Source: Dokdonella immobilis
Lineage (GTDB): Bacteria > Pseudomonadota > Gammaproteobacteria > Xanthomonadales > Rhodanobacteraceae
NCBI RefSeq assembly: GCF_900115085.1
Contig: NZ_FOVF01000005.1
Coordinates: forward strand, 62,001-126,000
Direction of reading: 5' to 3'
DNA length: 64,000 bases
The position numbers and the translations under genes were made by a program. Under the pieces are notes generated by a model. The model did not search any database. It saw only the letters and a program-made list of their open reading frames with translations, and was not told the origin of the DNA. Shown here piece after piece: positions 36,224 to 45,848 of this stretch (position 1 is the stretch's first letter; every line of letters begins with the position of its first letter).

Positions 36224-37048
36224 ATGTATTCGAATTCGACCAGCGCCCCCGATCGCGCGCCGATCACCGTTCCCGCCTTGCAGCAGCGCAAGCCCGGCGG
36301 CGACAAGATCGTCGCCCTGACCTGTTACGACGCGAGTTTCGCCGCGCATCTCGATGCGGCCGGTGTCGACGTCGTCCTGGTCGGCGATTCGCTCGGCATG
36401 GTGATCCAGGGGCTGGCCAGCACCTTGCCGGTGTCCGTCGACGACATGGTCTATCACACCGCCGCCGTGGCCCGCGGCATGCGCGCGCCCCTGCTGGTCG
36501 CCGACATGCCATTCATGAGTTACCGCGATGTGGCGACCGCCATGGCCTCGGCCACGCGCCTGATTGCCGAGGGTGGCGCTTCGATGGTCAAGCTCGAAGG
36601 CGGCGCATGGACGCTCGAAGTCATCGAGGCCCTCGTGGTCCGCGACATTCCGGTTTGCGCGCATCTGGGCCTGACCCCGCAGTCGGTGCACAGGCTCGGC
36701 GGCTACAAGGTCCAGGGCAAGCTGCCGGCGGACGCTGCGCGACTGCTTGCCGACGCCCACGCCGTGGCCGGCGCCGGCGCGCAGATGCTGGTCCTCGAGT
36801 GCGTGCCGACGGCCCTGGCCGAACAGATCACGCGCGAGATCGCGATCCCGACCATCGGTATCGGTGCAGGTCCGGGGTGCGACGGCCAGGTTCTCGTGCT
36901 CTATGACCTGCTCGGCATCACGCCGGGTCGACGACCCCGCTTCAGCAAGGATTTCCTGCGCGGCCACGATTCGATCGATGCGGCGCTGGTCGCCTATGTT
37001 CAGGCCGTGCGCCAGTCGACCTTCCCCGGGCCCGAACATTCCTACTGA
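36224..37048 (+). CDS. panB: 3-methyl-2-oxobutanoate hydroxymethyltransferase
   Basis: PanB makes ketopantoate from ketoisovalerate and methylene-tetrahydrofolate, the first step to pantothenate and CoA. The 274-residue protein has the TCYDASFA start (about 29), VGDSLGMVIQG (about 52-62) with the metal-binding Asp, MPFMSY, GASMVKLEGG, the HLGLTPQSVHRLGGYKVQGK segment, and the C-terminal GIGAGPGCDGQVLV. The ATG at 36224 is taken because the extension to a TTG at 36194 has no homology. panC follows by 7 bp. Confidence 0.95.
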   Translation: MYSNSTSAPDRAPITVPALQQRKPGGDKIVALTCYDASFAAHLDAAGVDVVLVGDSLGMVIQGLASTLPVSVDDMVYHTAAVARGMRAPLLVADMPFMSYRDVATAMASATRLIAEGGASMVKLEGGAWTLEVIEALVVRDIPVCAHLGLTPQSVHRLGGYKVQGKLPADAARLLADAHAVAGAGAQMLVLECVPTALAEQITREIAIPTIGIGAGPGCDGQVLVLYDLLGITPGRRPRFSKDFLRGHDSIDAALVAYVQAVRQSTFPGPEHSY

Positions 37049-37055
37049 GGCGCCC

Positions 37056-37907
37056 ATGCAACTCTTCCGCAAACCGGACGACCTTCGCGCCTGGATAGCC
37101 GGGCAGCGCCAGAGCAACCAGCGCATCGGCTTCGTGCCGACCATGGGCAACCTGCACGCCGGGCACCATTCGCTGATCGACCTCGCGCGGAAACGCTGCG
37201 ATGTCGTCGTCGCAAGCGTGTTCGTGAATCCGACCCAATTCGGCGTCGGTGAGGACTTCGCGCGCTATCCGCGCACACCGGAGGCGGATGCGGCCGGTCT
37301 CCAAGCGCACGGCTGCGATGCGCTGTTCCTGCCCGATGTCGATGCGATCTATCCGTTCGGTGCCGAGCAGGGCGTCCGGGTCCGCGTGGCGCAGCTGGGA
37401 GACATCCTCGAGGGGGCCAGTCGACCGGGCCATTTTGATGGCGTGGCGACCGTGGTGGCCAAGCTGTTCAACCTTGTCCAGCCGGATCTTGCGGTGTTCG
37501 GCAGCAAGGATTTCCAGCAACTGCTGGTCGTGCGCAGGATGACGGCCGACCTCGCGTTCCCGATCGAGATCCTCGGCGCGCCGATCGTTCGCGAGCCCAA
37601 TGGCCTGGCCATGAGTTCGCGCAACCAGTTCCTCGACGCGCGACAACGCGAGCAGGCCTCGGTCATCCACCAGACCCTGCTGTGGATGCGCGATCGTTGG
37701 CGGGGCGATGGACAAACGCGGGCGGAGACCGAAGGCGCGGCCCGCGACCGGCTCGCCGAGTCCGGCCTGCAGCCGGACTATGCCGTGGTTCGGCGCAGCG
37801 AGGATCTCGGCGCCCCTGCGCCGGGACAGGTCTCGGGCCTGGTGGCGCTGATCGCTGCGCGTCTCGGCAGCGTGCGCCTGATCGACAACCTGCAGTTCGA
37901 CGACTGA
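37056..37907 (+). CDS. panC: Pantothenate synthetase
   Basis: PanC ligates pantoate and beta-alanine using ATP through a pantoyl adenylate. The 283-residue protein has PTMGNLHAGHHSLI (about 28-41) with the HIGH-like motif, SVFVNPTQFG, RPGHFDGVATVV (about 126-137), FGSKDFQQL, the KMSKS-like MSSRN (about 188-192) and a C-terminal RLIDNL. It is translated 7 bp after panB. No panD is nearby. Confidence 0.96.
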   Translation: MQLFRKPDDLRAWIAGQRQSNQRIGFVPTMGNLHAGHHSLIDLARKRCDVVVASVFVNPTQFGVGEDFARYPRTPEADAAGLQAHGCDALFLPDVDAIYPFGAEQGVRVRVAQLGDILEGASRPGHFDGVATVVAKLFNLVQPDLAVFGSKDFQQLLVVRRMTADLAFPIEILGAPIVREPNGLAMSSRNQFLDARQREQASVIHQTLLWMRDRWRGDGQTRAETEGAARDRLAESGLQPDYAVVRRSEDLGAPAPGQVSGLVALIAARLGSVRLIDNLQFDD

Positions 37908-38143
37908 GCAGCCGCGAAGTCCGGGGCTGCGATCCGGGTTACGCCGCCCCAGTCTGCGCGGGTGGGCAGGTCCAAGCCACTCCGGCAAGTGGTTTTCGTC
38001 CCGAGGCGACTTCTTGTGTGACCTGTATGGCACTTCGCAACGAGTTGTGGTACCGTTACAACCGTCCTCGGGGTTTTCGCAACGCGTTCAGTTGCAACCT
38101 CGTGGCCACCAGGGCGCATTGCAGGTAGTCGTCACTCCAATTG
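37908..38143. other. Gene-free structured region upstream of an orphan terminator
   Basis: No open frame here belongs to a known family. The last 100 bp form small hairpins, such as GCAAC-7nt-GTTGC (38079-38095) flanked by GGTT and AACC, and run straight into the intrinsic terminator at 38144. The stretch could be the 3' untranslated region of panC or contain a separate small RNA. I see no strong promoter, so I cannot choose. After the terminator, up to 38428, I see nothing. Confidence 0.35.
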
Positions 38144-38179
38144 AACCCTCGCGCGGACAACGCTGCGAGGGTTTTTTTT
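38144..38179 (+). terminator. Intrinsic terminator downstream of panC
   Basis: AACCCTCGC (38144-38152) pairs perfectly with GCGAGGGTT (38165-38173) around a 12-nt loop, and a T-run continues to 38179. It lies 237 bp after the panC stop, which is far for a simple operon end, so it may belong to a small transcript between. Confidence 0.85.
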
Positions 38180-38428
38180 GCCCTCTGATCGCAGTCGATC
38201 TCGCACGATTTCCCGGAAAGACATTCATTAACAAAAGGTTATGAGTCGTGCTCGCTGAGCCTGCTCACCTGCCGCGAGGGCCGGTGCGGGCCGGTCGCCG
38301 GTCGCATCCGCGCAGCGGGATGTCGGCCCGGCTTGCTTTTCTGCTGTTGTGTTTGTGCAACAAAGCCCGGTGTTGCCCGAGCGGAGCGCCAAATCGGCTT
38401 CGGTGTCAGTACCGAAGTCGCCTTGCCG

Positions 38429-39511
38429 TCAGCCAGGCCGGGACGCCGCAGCACGCTTGTCCGCCTGTTCGGCCAAGGCCCAGGCCACGTGTTCACGAAC
38501 GATCTCCGCGGGATGCTGCTGTCGTCGCTCGAGGGCGTTCACGGTCGCTGCCGAGTAGGGCGCGTTGCCGAGCGCCACGGCGATATTTCGCAGCCAGCCG
38601 ACATGACCGGTGCGCCGGATCGGCGAGCCCTCGGTGCGCTGGAGGAACTCCGCTTCGTCCCATTCGAACAAGCCGATCAGGGCGGCATCGTCGAGGCCGT
38701 GCCGGGGCCTGAAATCGGCCTCGGGACTCGGCGTGGCGAACTTGTTCCATGGGCAGACCAACTGGCAGTCGTCGCAACCGAACACGCGGTTGCCCATGGC
38801 CCTTCGCAGTTCGAGCGGAATCGGCCCGCGCAATTCGATGGTCAGGTAGGCAATGCAGCGCCTCGCATCGACCTCGTAGGGAGCGACGATGGCCTGGGTC
38901 GGGCAGATGTCGAGGCAGCGCCGGCAGGTCCCGCAATGGGCGCTGGCCGGTGTATCAAGCGGCAACGGCAGGTCGGTGTAGAGCTCGCCGAGAAAGAACC
39001 ACGAGCCGGCATCACGGTTGATCAGGCAACTGTGCTTGCCGATCCAGCCGAGGCCCGCATCGCGGGCAAGCGCCCGTTCCAGCACTGGCGCCGAGTCGAC
39101 GAAGGCGCGGTAACCGAACGGTCCGACGCGCTCGCCGATGCGGTTGGCAAGCTTCTGCAGGCGCGTGCGCATGAGCTTGTGATAGTCGCGGCCGAGCGCG
39201 TAGCGGGCCACGTAGGCGCGCTGCGGGTCCGCGAGGACGTCGAAACCGGGCCTGGCCTGGCTGGGAAGATAATCCATGCGCACGGAAATCACGCGCAGCG
39301 TGCCGGGTACGAGTTCTTGCGGACGGCTGCGCTTGCTGCCATGACTCGCCATGTAGTCCATCTCGCCGTGCCGCCCCTGCCGCAGCCAGTTCAGCAAATG
39401 CGTTTCATCCTCACCGAGTTCGACCCCGGCGACTCCAAGCTGCTGGAAGCCGAGGGCGGCGGCCCACTCGTGCAGCTCGGGCAGAAGATTGTAGAAGTCG
39501 ACGGCGGACAT
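38429..39511 (-). CDS. queG: Epoxyqueuosine reductase
   Basis: QueG reduces epoxyqueuosine in tRNA to queuosine, using cobalamin and two [4Fe-4S] clusters. The 360-residue protein has the N-terminal cobalamin-binding part (MDYMASHGSKRSRP, about 50-63; ARYALGRDYHKLM), then two ferredoxin clusters CGTCRRCLDICPTQAI (about 190-205) and CDDCQLVCPWNKF (about 245-257), and a HEAT-like C-terminus. The ATG at 39511 is the family start; the frame upstream is a shadow of nnr. It is divergent from nnr, with 72 bp between. Confidence 0.95.
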   Translation of the reverse strand: MSAVDFYNLLPELHEWAAALGFQQLGVAGVELGEDETHLLNWLRQGRHGEMDYMASHGSKRSRPQELVPGTLRVISVRMDYLPSQARPGFDVLADPQRAYVARYALGRDYHKLMRTRLQKLANRIGERVGPFGYRAFVDSAPVLERALARDAGLGWIGKHSCLINRDAGSWFFLGELYTDLPLPLDTPASAHCGTCRRCLDICPTQAIVAPYEVDARRCIAYLTIELRGPIPLELRRAMGNRVFGCDDCQLVCPWNKFATPSPEADFRPRHGLDDAALIGLFEWDEAEFLQRTEGSPIRRTGHVGWLRNIAVALGNAPYSAATVNALERRQQHPAEIVREHVAWALAEQADKRAAASRPG

Positions 39512-39571
39512 GGGCCGGGATGCACCTGCCAAGGGCGTTGAACGGGCCGACAAGCATAGAGCCTCCCCCGA

Positions 39572-39577
39572 TATAAT
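39572..39577 (+). promoter_or_regulatory. -10 box placed for a leaderless nnr transcript
   Basis: A perfect TATAAT lies at 39572-39577 and the nnr ATG starts at 39584, so transcription would begin at or within a base or two of the start codon. No ribosome binding site could exist in such a message. The -35 region is weak (CCGACA at 39547-39552, 19 bp away). Confidence 0.5.
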
Positions 39578-39583
39578 CGGAAC

Positions 39584-41074
39584 ATGCCCACGTCCTCGCG
39601 CAGCACGAATCTGTATACGGTCGAACAGGTGCGGCGCATCGACCAAGCCGCCATCCGCGAAGGCGGCCTGCCGGGAACCGAGCTCATGCAACGCGCCGCG
39701 ACCGCGGCGTTTGCTGCACTGCGCCGGATCTGGCCGCAGGCGCGCACTCTGACGGTGATCGCCGGCAGCGGCAACAATGGCGGTGATGCCTTCCTGCTTG
39801 CGCGACTGGCGCGCGAAGCGCAGTGGCAGGTGCAGCTGGTCGCGCTCGGCGAGCGATCGGGTGGTGATGCCGCGGCGGCGCGTGACGCCTGGATCCGTGA
39901 GGGTGGTCGCATCACGGTCGCCGACATGCAGACCCGGCTGCCCGACGCCGACGTGCTCGTCGATGGACTGTTCGGTACCGGCATCGCGCGCGCGCCCGAG
40001 GGCGTCGCGGCGCACCTGATCGAGGCCATGAACGCGTTCCGCGGTGGACGCCTCGCGCTCGACGTGCCGTCCGGTCTCGACGCGGACAACGGAACCGCGC
40101 CGGGGCCGGTGCTGCGCGCCGATGCCACGGTGAGTTTCGTCGGCTGGAAGCGCGGCTTGTTCACGGCGGATGGCGTTGATTGCTGCGGACAGCTCGAACT
40201 CGATTTGCTCGGCATCCCGGATCCGGTCTGCGCCGGCATCGGGCCCGATTGCGAACTGCTCGAAGCGGGATTCGCAAACGTACTTCCTCCACGAATACGC
40301 AATGTCAACAAAGGGCGTTTCGGCCACGTCCTGATCATCGGTGGCGATATCGGCATGCCGGGCTCGGTCCGCCTTGCCGGTGAGGCTGCGCTGCGTGTCG
40401 GCGCCGGCCTGGTCAGCATCGCCACGCGGGCGCAACACATCGGCGCAGTCGTCGGCGATCGCCCCGAGCTGATGGCGATGGCGGCCGACGGGCCGCAATC
40501 GACCGAGGCCATGCTCGCTCGTGCCAGCGTGCTCGCCGTCGGACCGGGCCTCGGCCAGGGAGCCTGGGGTCACGCGCTCTGGGACAAGGCCTTGCGCGCC
40601 GGTTTGCCGCTCGTGCTCGATGCCGATGGGCTCAATCTGCTGGCCCGGCAACCGCTGCCGCTTCCCGCCACGACGGTGCTGACGCCGCATCCGGGCGAAG
40701 CCGCCCGCCTGCTCGGTTGCGACACGGCGGCGATCCAGGCCGATCGCTTCGCCGCCGCCCGTGCGCTCGCTTCGCGCTACGCCTGCGTGGTCGTGCTGAA
40801 GGGGGCCGGCAGCCTGGTTGCCGCTGCCGATGGGCGAATCGCCTTGTGCCCGTTCGGCAATCCGGGCATGGCCAGTGCCGGCATGGGGGACGTGTTGACC
40901 GGCGTTGTCGCCGGCTTGCTCGCGCAGGGGCTCGGGGCCTGGGATGCGGCCTGTCTCGGCACCCTGGTGCACGCCCGCGCGGGCGATCGGGCGGCCGGCC
41001 CGAGACCGCGCGGAATGATCGCCAGCGACCTGTTCGAGGCCTTGCGTGATGTCGTCAATGGCAGTCCCTCGTGA
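39584..41074 (+). CDS. nnr: Bifunctional NAD(P)H-hydrate epimerase / ADP-dependent dehydratase
   Basis: Nnr repairs damaged hydrated NAD(P)H. The 496-residue protein combines the YjeF_N epimerase (about 1-215; AGSGNNGGDAFLLARL at 64-79) with the ribokinase-like YjeF_C dehydratase (about 225-496; GRFGHVLIIGGDIGMPGS, TPHPGEAARLLG, GNPGMASAGMGDVLTGVVAG). All family motifs are present. It is followed by tsaE in a GTGA overlap. Upstream of the ATG there is only a -10 box, so translation may be leaderless. Confidence 0.96.
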   Translation: MPTSSRSTNLYTVEQVRRIDQAAIREGGLPGTELMQRAATAAFAALRRIWPQARTLTVIAGSGNNGGDAFLLARLAREAQWQVQLVALGERSGGDAAAARDAWIREGGRITVADMQTRLPDADVLVDGLFGTGIARAPEGVAAHLIEAMNAFRGGRLALDVPSGLDADNGTAPGPVLRADATVSFVGWKRGLFTADGVDCCGQLELDLLGIPDPVCAGIGPDCELLEAGFANVLPPRIRNVNKGRFGHVLIIGGDIGMPGSVRLAGEAALRVGAGLVSIATRAQHIGAVVGDRPELMAMAADGPQSTEAMLARASVLAVGPGLGQGAWGHALWDKALRAGLPLVLDADGLNLLARQPLPLPATTVLTPHPGEAARLLGCDTAAIQADRFAAARALASRYACVVVLKGAGSLVAAADGRIALCPFGNPGMASAGMGDVLTGVVAGLLAQGLGAWDAACLGTLVHARAGDRAAGPRPRGMIASDLFEALRDVVNGSPS

Positions 41075-41562
41075 GCGCGGTTTTCGAAGCGAACGGGATC
41101 GACGAGCGGGAATTGACCGGCATGGCTCGCCGCATCGCTGCGCCGCTGGCCGGTGGCGGCGTGGTCTACCTGCGTGGTGATCTGGGCGCCGGCAAGACCA
41201 CCTTGGCGCGCGCGCTGCTGCAGGCGCTCGACGTCGGTGAGCGGGTCAAGAGCCCGACGTACAGCCTGATCGAGTCGTATCGAAGCGGCGATCTGCGCGT
41301 GCACCATCTGGATCTCTACCGGATCGCCGGGGCCGATGAACTGGAGTGGCTCGGCCTGGCGGATCTGGTCTATGGCCCGAGCCTGGTCGTCGTCGAATGG
41401 CCTGATCGTGGTTTGTCCGGATTGCCGCCTGCCGACCTCGAAATCGAACTGCGACATGCCGGCGAGAAGCGCGACTTGCGGGTCGCCGCACACGGCAGCA
41501 TCGGACAGCGGGCCCTTCGCGCATTGCAAACCGACCCGGCCGGCGACGGCGGCATTTCTTGA
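41071..41562 (+). CDS. tsaE: tRNA threonylcarbamoyladenosine biosynthesis ATPase TsaE
   Basis: TsaE is the small ATPase of the TsaBDE complex that makes t6A37 in tRNAs. The 163-residue protein has the Walker A GDLGAGKTTLARALL (about 36-50), SPTYSLIESY, the VHHLDLYRI segment and VVEWPDRG. The GTG at 41071 overlaps the nnr stop (GTGA). It is followed 88 bp later by amiC, the same nnr-tsaE-amiC-mutL order as in many gammaproteobacteria. Confidence 0.95.
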   Translation: MSAVFEANGIDERELTGMARRIAAPLAGGGVVYLRGDLGAGKTTLARALLQALDVGERVKSPTYSLIESYRSGDLRVHHLDLYRIAGADELEWLGLADLVYGPSLVVVEWPDRGLSGLPPADLEIELRHAGEKRDLRVAAHGSIGQRALRALQTDPAGDGGIS

Positions 41563-41650
41563 TCGATCGCTTAGGAATGTCACGCATATTGCGGATTTGA
41601 AAAGGAAAAGACTTGAACTTCATGGCGGTTTTGCGCTTGAATGCGCTTCC

Positions 41651-42976
41651 ATGGAGAGGCCCTTGCCCAATCTGACCCGGTTTGCCCTCGTGCTGGCATG
41701 GGCCATTGCCCTCGTTTCGCCGGTGCGGGCCGCTGAAATCAAGGCCCTGCGCATCTGGGCCGGCGCCGAATACACGCGCGCCGTGTTCGATGTTTCGGGG
41801 CCGCTCGACTACCGCCTGTTCGACCTGGCCGATCCGGAACGTCTGGTTCTCGATATCAAGTCGAGCACCTTTTCCGGCGACTACAGCGCCGCCGAGGCCA
41901 ATGGCCTGCTCAAGGCGGTACGCAGCGGCCGCCAGGGCAAGGAGGACCTGCGCGTGGTCTTCGACCTCGGCGAAGGCGTACGTCCAAAGAGCTTCCTGTT
42001 GCCGCCCGCCGAAAAATTCGGCTATCGGCTCGTCCTCGATCTGTATCCGAAGACGCGCGCCGAACCGGTCAAGACCGTGGCCAAGCTGCTTCCGCCCGGA
42101 ACGTCGCGCAATGTCATCGTCACCGTCGACGCCGGCCACGGCGGCGAGGATCCCGGTTCGATCGGCGCCACCGGCTCCCACGAGAAGGTGATCACGCTGG
42201 CCGTCGCACGCGAACTCAAGCGCGTGATCGACAAGGAGCCGGGCATGAGCGCGATTCTGACCCGGGACAGCGACTTCTTCATCCCGCTCGAGCAGCGCTA
42301 CCAGAAAGCGCGTGACGCCAAGGCCGACCTGTTCGTCTCGATCCATGCCGATGCGTTCACCAAGAGCGAGGCGCGCGGTAGTTCGGTCTGGGTGCTGTCG
42401 CCGCGCGGCGCGACCAGTGAAGCGGCACGCTGGCTGGCCGACAGCGAGAATCGCGCGGATCTGGTCGGCGGCGTTTCCCTCGACACGCGCGACGATACCC
42501 TGGCCGCCGTGCTGCTCGACCTCTCGCAGGGGGCGACCATGCAGGCGAGCAATGCCGTCGCTTCCCAGGTCCACGCGGCTATGCGCCGGGTCGGTCCGAC
42601 CCACAAGAATCATGTCGAGCGCGCCAACTTCATCGTCCTGCGTTCGCCCGACGTGCCGTCGATCCTGGTCGAGACCGCCTTCATCTCGAATCCGGCCGAG
42701 GAGCGACGCCTGAACAGCGCATCCGAGCGGACCAAGCTCGCCGAAGCGATCCTCGACGGCATCCGCAACTATTTCCGCTCGACCCCGCCGCCGGGCACCT
42801 GGTTCGCGCTCGAAAGCAATCGGGCCAGGGCCAGTCGGCACGTGGTCACGCGCGGGGAGTCGCTCAGCGCGATTGCGGCGCGCCACGGTACCTCGGTGGC
42901 GGCCTTGCGCAGTGCCAACAAGCTGATCCAGGACAGCGTCAACGTCGGCGACGTGCTCGAGATTCCGCAGGGCTGA
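41651..42976 (+). CDS. amiC: N-acetylmuramoyl-L-alanine amidase (AmiC/AmiB type) with LysM
   Basis: This periplasmic amidase cuts the bond between MurNAc and L-Ala in peptidoglycan, splitting daughter cells. The 441-residue protein has a signal peptide (about 1-27), an AMIN septal-targeting domain (about 30-140), and an Amidase_3 domain (about 155-375; [11 protein letters not shown] with a zinc His, the HEKV/E-x-K region, SIHADAF, and [12 protein letters not shown] with the catalytic Glu). A C-terminal LysM domain (about 394-439, [21 protein letters not shown]) follows; AmiC of E. coli lacks LysM, AmiB-like proteins have it. Start taken at ATG 41651. Confidence 0.92.
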   Translation: MERPLPNLTRFALVLAWAIALVSPVRAAEIKALRIWAGAEYTRAVFDVSGPLDYRLFDLADPERLVLDIKSSTFSGDYSAAEANGLLKAVRSGRQGKEDLRVVFDLGEGVRPKSFLLPPAEKFGYRLVLDLYPKTRAEPVKTVAKLLPPGTSRNVIVTVDAGHGGEDPGSIGATGSHEKVITLAVARELKRVIDKEPGMSAILTRDSDFFIPLEQRYQKARDAKADLFVSIHADAFTKSEARGSSVWVLSPRGATSEAARWLADSENRADLVGGVSLDTRDDTLAAVLLDLSQGATMQASNAVASQVHAAMRRVGPTHKNHVERANFIVLRSPDVPSILVETAFISNPAEERRLNSASERTKLAEAILDGIRNYFRSTPPPGTWFALESNRARASRHVVTRGESLSAIAARHGTSVAALRSANKLIQDSVNVGDVLEIPQG

Positions 42977-43050
42977 TCCAATTCAACCCGCGTGCGGACG
43001 CGGCGAAGCGATCCGCTATCATGCGCGATTCCGTTCCGATCGCCATCGGC

Positions 43051-44856
43051 ATGTCGCGCATTCATTCACTACCTCCCGAACTGGTCAACCAGATCGCCGC
43101 CGGCGAGGTCATCGAGCGCCCGGCGTCGGTGGTCAAGGAACTGGTCGAGAACAGCCTCGATGCCGGCGCCCGACGCATCGACATCGACATCGAGGCGGGC
43201 GGATCGCGCCTGATCCGCATCCGCGACGATGGCGGCGGCATCGACGCCGAGGATCTTGCGCTCGCGGTCTCCGCACATGCGACCAGCAAGATAGCCAGCT
43301 TCGAGGATCTCGAGCGGGTCGGCACCCTCGGTTTCCGCGGCGAGGCCCTGCCATCGATCGCATCGGTCTCGCGCTTCGCGTTGACCTCGAGGACCGCAGC
43401 CGCCGACAGCGCCTTTCGCATCGAAGTCGATGGCGGCAAGCCGCATGTCCAGCGCCCGGCCCAGCACGGCATCGGGACCAGTGTCGAAGTGCGCGATCTT
43501 TTCTACAACTTGCCGGCACGGCGCAAGTTCCTGCGTGCCGAGCGCACCGAGTTCAACCACATCGACGACCTGGTCAAGTCGATTGCGCTGGCCCGGCCCG
43601 GCGTGGAATTCCGGCTCGGCCACAACGGCAAGGTGGTTCGCCTGTTCAAGCCTTCCGCCACGGAGGACGAAGCCGCGCGCCGGGTCAGCGAAGTGCTTGG
43701 CGAGGAATTCCTGCGCAACAGCCTGCGCGTCGGCCACGATGGGGCCGGCATGGTCCTCTCCGGCTGGGTCGGACTGCCGACCGCTTCGCGCTCGCAGGCC
43801 GATCAGCAGTATTTCCACGTCAATGGCCGGCTGGTCCGCGATCGCGTGGTGGCCCATGCGGTTCGCCAGGCCTATGCCGACGTGCTCTATCACGGCCGCC
43901 ATCCGGCTTTCGTGCTGTTCCTCGAGCTCGATCCGCAGGGCGTCGACGTCAATGTGCATCCGGCCAAGAGCGAGGTGCGCTTCCGCGAATCGCGGTTGGT
44001 CCACGACTTCCTCTATCGCAGCCTGCACGAGGCGCTTGCCGAAGCCCGGGCCGGTGCCGGGCCGATGCCGGATGCGGGTATCGCCGCGGGTGGCGCGGAT
44101 GCGGCTCGAATATCGCTGCCGATGGCGAGGAACCAGTCAGGCATCCGCTTCGGCATCGGCGAACCGCTGGCGGACTACGCGGCCCTGCTCGGTCGCAATA
44201 TGGAATCCGCCGCAAACGCGACTCCGCCCGGCGCGCCTGCGGTCGCCCACCCGCAGCGCGACGATGGCCAGATTCCGCCGCTCGGTTTCGCCATTGCCCA
44301 GTTGCACGGCATCTTCGTGCTCGCCCAGAATGCGCACGGTTTGATCCTCGTCGACATGCACGCCGCCCATGAACGGATCACCTACGAGCGCCTCAAGCGT
44401 GACCAGCAGGGCGAGGGCATCCGTTCGCAGATGCTGCTGGTGCCGATGGCGATCGCGATCAGCGAGCGCGAAGCCGCGATCGTCGAGGAGCAGGCCGAGC
44501 GCTTCGCCGAACTGGGTTTCGACATCGTCCGCAGCGGTCCGCAGGGCATCACCGTGCGGCGCGTGCCGAGTCTGCTCGCCGGCGGCGATGTGGCCCAACT
44601 CGTGCGCGACGTGGTCGCCGATCTGGCCGCCCATGGCTCGACCACACGGGTCGAGGAGGCCGGCAACGAACTGCTCTCGACGATGGCCTGCCACGGCTCG
44701 ATCCGGGCCAACCGTCGCTTGAGTTTGCCCGAGATGGACGCACTCTTGCGCGAGATGGAAACCACCGAACGTTCCGGCCAGTGCAATCATGGCCGACCCA
44801 CCTGGGTGCAGTTGTCCCTGCAGGAACTCGATCGCCTGTTCCTGCGCGGACGTTGA
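43051..44856 (+). CDS. mutL: DNA mismatch repair protein MutL
   Basis: MutL couples MutS mismatch recognition to downstream strand removal. The 601-residue protein has the GHKL ATPase motifs [30 protein letters not shown] (about 88-102) and [12 protein letters not shown]. The C-terminal domain has D435-M-H-A-x2-E-x4-E, which matches the endonuclease motif DQHA(x)2E(x)4E with Gln replaced by Met. The ATG at 43051 is preferred because [20 protein letters not shown] begins like the family; an in-frame ATG at 43021 would add ten residues. Confidence 0.95.
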   Translation: MSRIHSLPPELVNQIAAGEVIERPASVVKELVENSLDAGARRIDIDIEAGGSRLIRIRDDGGGIDAEDLALAVSAHATSKIASFEDLERVGTLGFRGEALPSIASVSRFALTSRTAAADSAFRIEVDGGKPHVQRPAQHGIGTSVEVRDLFYNLPARRKFLRAERTEFNHIDDLVKSIALARPGVEFRLGHNGKVVRLFKPSATEDEAARRVSEVLGEEFLRNSLRVGHDGAGMVLSGWVGLPTASRSQADQQYFHVNGRLVRDRVVAHAVRQAYADVLYHGRHPAFVLFLELDPQGVDVNVHPAKSEVRFRESRLVHDFLYRSLHEALAEARAGAGPMPDAGIAAGGADAARISLPMARNQSGIRFGIGEPLADYAALLGRNMESAANATPPGAPAVAHPQRDDGQIPPLGFAIAQLHGIFVLAQNAHGLILVDMHAAHERITYERLKRDQQGEGIRSQMLLVPMAIAISEREAAIVEEQAERFAELGFDIVRSGPQGITVRRVPSLLAGGDVAQLVRDVVADLAAHGSTTRVEEAGNELLSTMACHGSIRANRRLSLPEMDALLREMETTERSGQCNHGRPTWVQLSLQELDRLFLRGR

Positions 44857-44891
44857 GTGCGCCCGCCCAACCCCGAAAAAGGAAACCCCCG

Positions 44892-45788
44892 ATGCTGATG
44901 ACGAGTTTGCTGATGGCCGCGAGCCTTTCGGGCGCGCAGGTGATTGCCGCCGACAGCGGTGACGATTACGCGCGGGAAATCGAATCCTGGCGGGCAGGGC
45001 GGCTCGAGCGCCTGCAGTCTCCGACCGGATGGCTTTCCCTGGTCGGCCTCGAATGGCTCAAGCCAGGCCGCAACACGGTGGGCGCTGCCAGCGACAACGA
45101 CATCGTGATTGCCGGGGTACCGGACCATCTCGGCAGGGTCGACTGGGATGGCGACAAGGTCAACATCACCCTCAAGGCCGATTCGGGCGCCCTCATCGAC
45201 GGCCAGCTCGTCGAGAGCGCCGAGATGCTCGACGACTCGCACGAAAAGCCAACCACGGTTTCCTTCGACAGCGTGCGCTTCTACCTGGTCGAGCGCGCCG
45301 GTGGCAAGAAGGGGCTGAGGATCAAGGACAGCAAGGCCGAGACGCGCACGCATTTCCTCGGGCTCGACCATTACCCGGTCGATCCGTCGTGGCGCATCGA
45401 AGCGCGCTGGGTCGCCTTCGATCCGCCACACACGCTCGAAATCCCCAACGTGCTCGGCACGATCGACAAGATGACGGTGCCGGGCAAGGCCGTGTTCGTA
45501 CATGACGGCAAGAGCTTCGAACTGCTGCCGGTCCTCGAGACCGACGATGCGGACGAGCTGTTCTACATCTTCGCCGACAAGACCAGCGGCAAGGAAACCT
45601 ACGGTGCCGGGCGCTTCTTCTATTCCGCCATGCCGAAGGACGGCAAGGTCGTGCTCGATTTCAACAAGGCCTACAACCCGCCCTGCGCCTTCACGCCCTA
45701 TGCGACCTGTCCGCTGGCGCCGCCGGAAAACCGGATGCCCGTAGCGGTCCATGCCGGCGAGAAGAAATACCGCGGCAGCAAGCACTGA
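44892..45788 (+). CDS. DUF1684 exported protein
   Basis: The 298-residue protein has a short signal peptide (about 1-20). The mature part contains the DUF1684 hallmark NPPCAFTPYATCPLAPPENR close to the C-terminus (about 264-283) and the earlier GWLSLVGLEWLKPGRN segment. The beta-rich fold is known from structural genomics but has no established function. It lies 35 bp after mutL and is convergent with the enoyl-CoA hydratase gene. Confidence 0.9.
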   Translation: MLMTSLLMAASLSGAQVIAADSGDDYAREIESWRAGRLERLQSPTGWLSLVGLEWLKPGRNTVGAASDNDIVIAGVPDHLGRVDWDGDKVNITLKADSGALIDGQLVESAEMLDDSHEKPTTVSFDSVRFYLVERAGGKKGLRIKDSKAETRTHFLGLDHYPVDPSWRIEARWVAFDPPHTLEIPNVLGTIDKMTVPGKAVFVHDGKSFELLPVLETDDADELFYIFADKTSGKETYGAGRFFYSAMPKDGKVVLDFNKAYNPPCAFTPYATCPLAPPENRMPVAVHAGEKKYRGSKH

Positions 45789-45848
45789 GGCCTTCGGCCG
45801 GGATGCCGGCGCGCGCGTCGACGTACGCGACGCGCCTCGCCGCGCGGT

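Noticed and set aside
38429-40972. An 847-codon minus-strand open frame including queG
   Set aside because: The upstream 487 codons are the antisense shadow of nnr; QueG starts at 39511.
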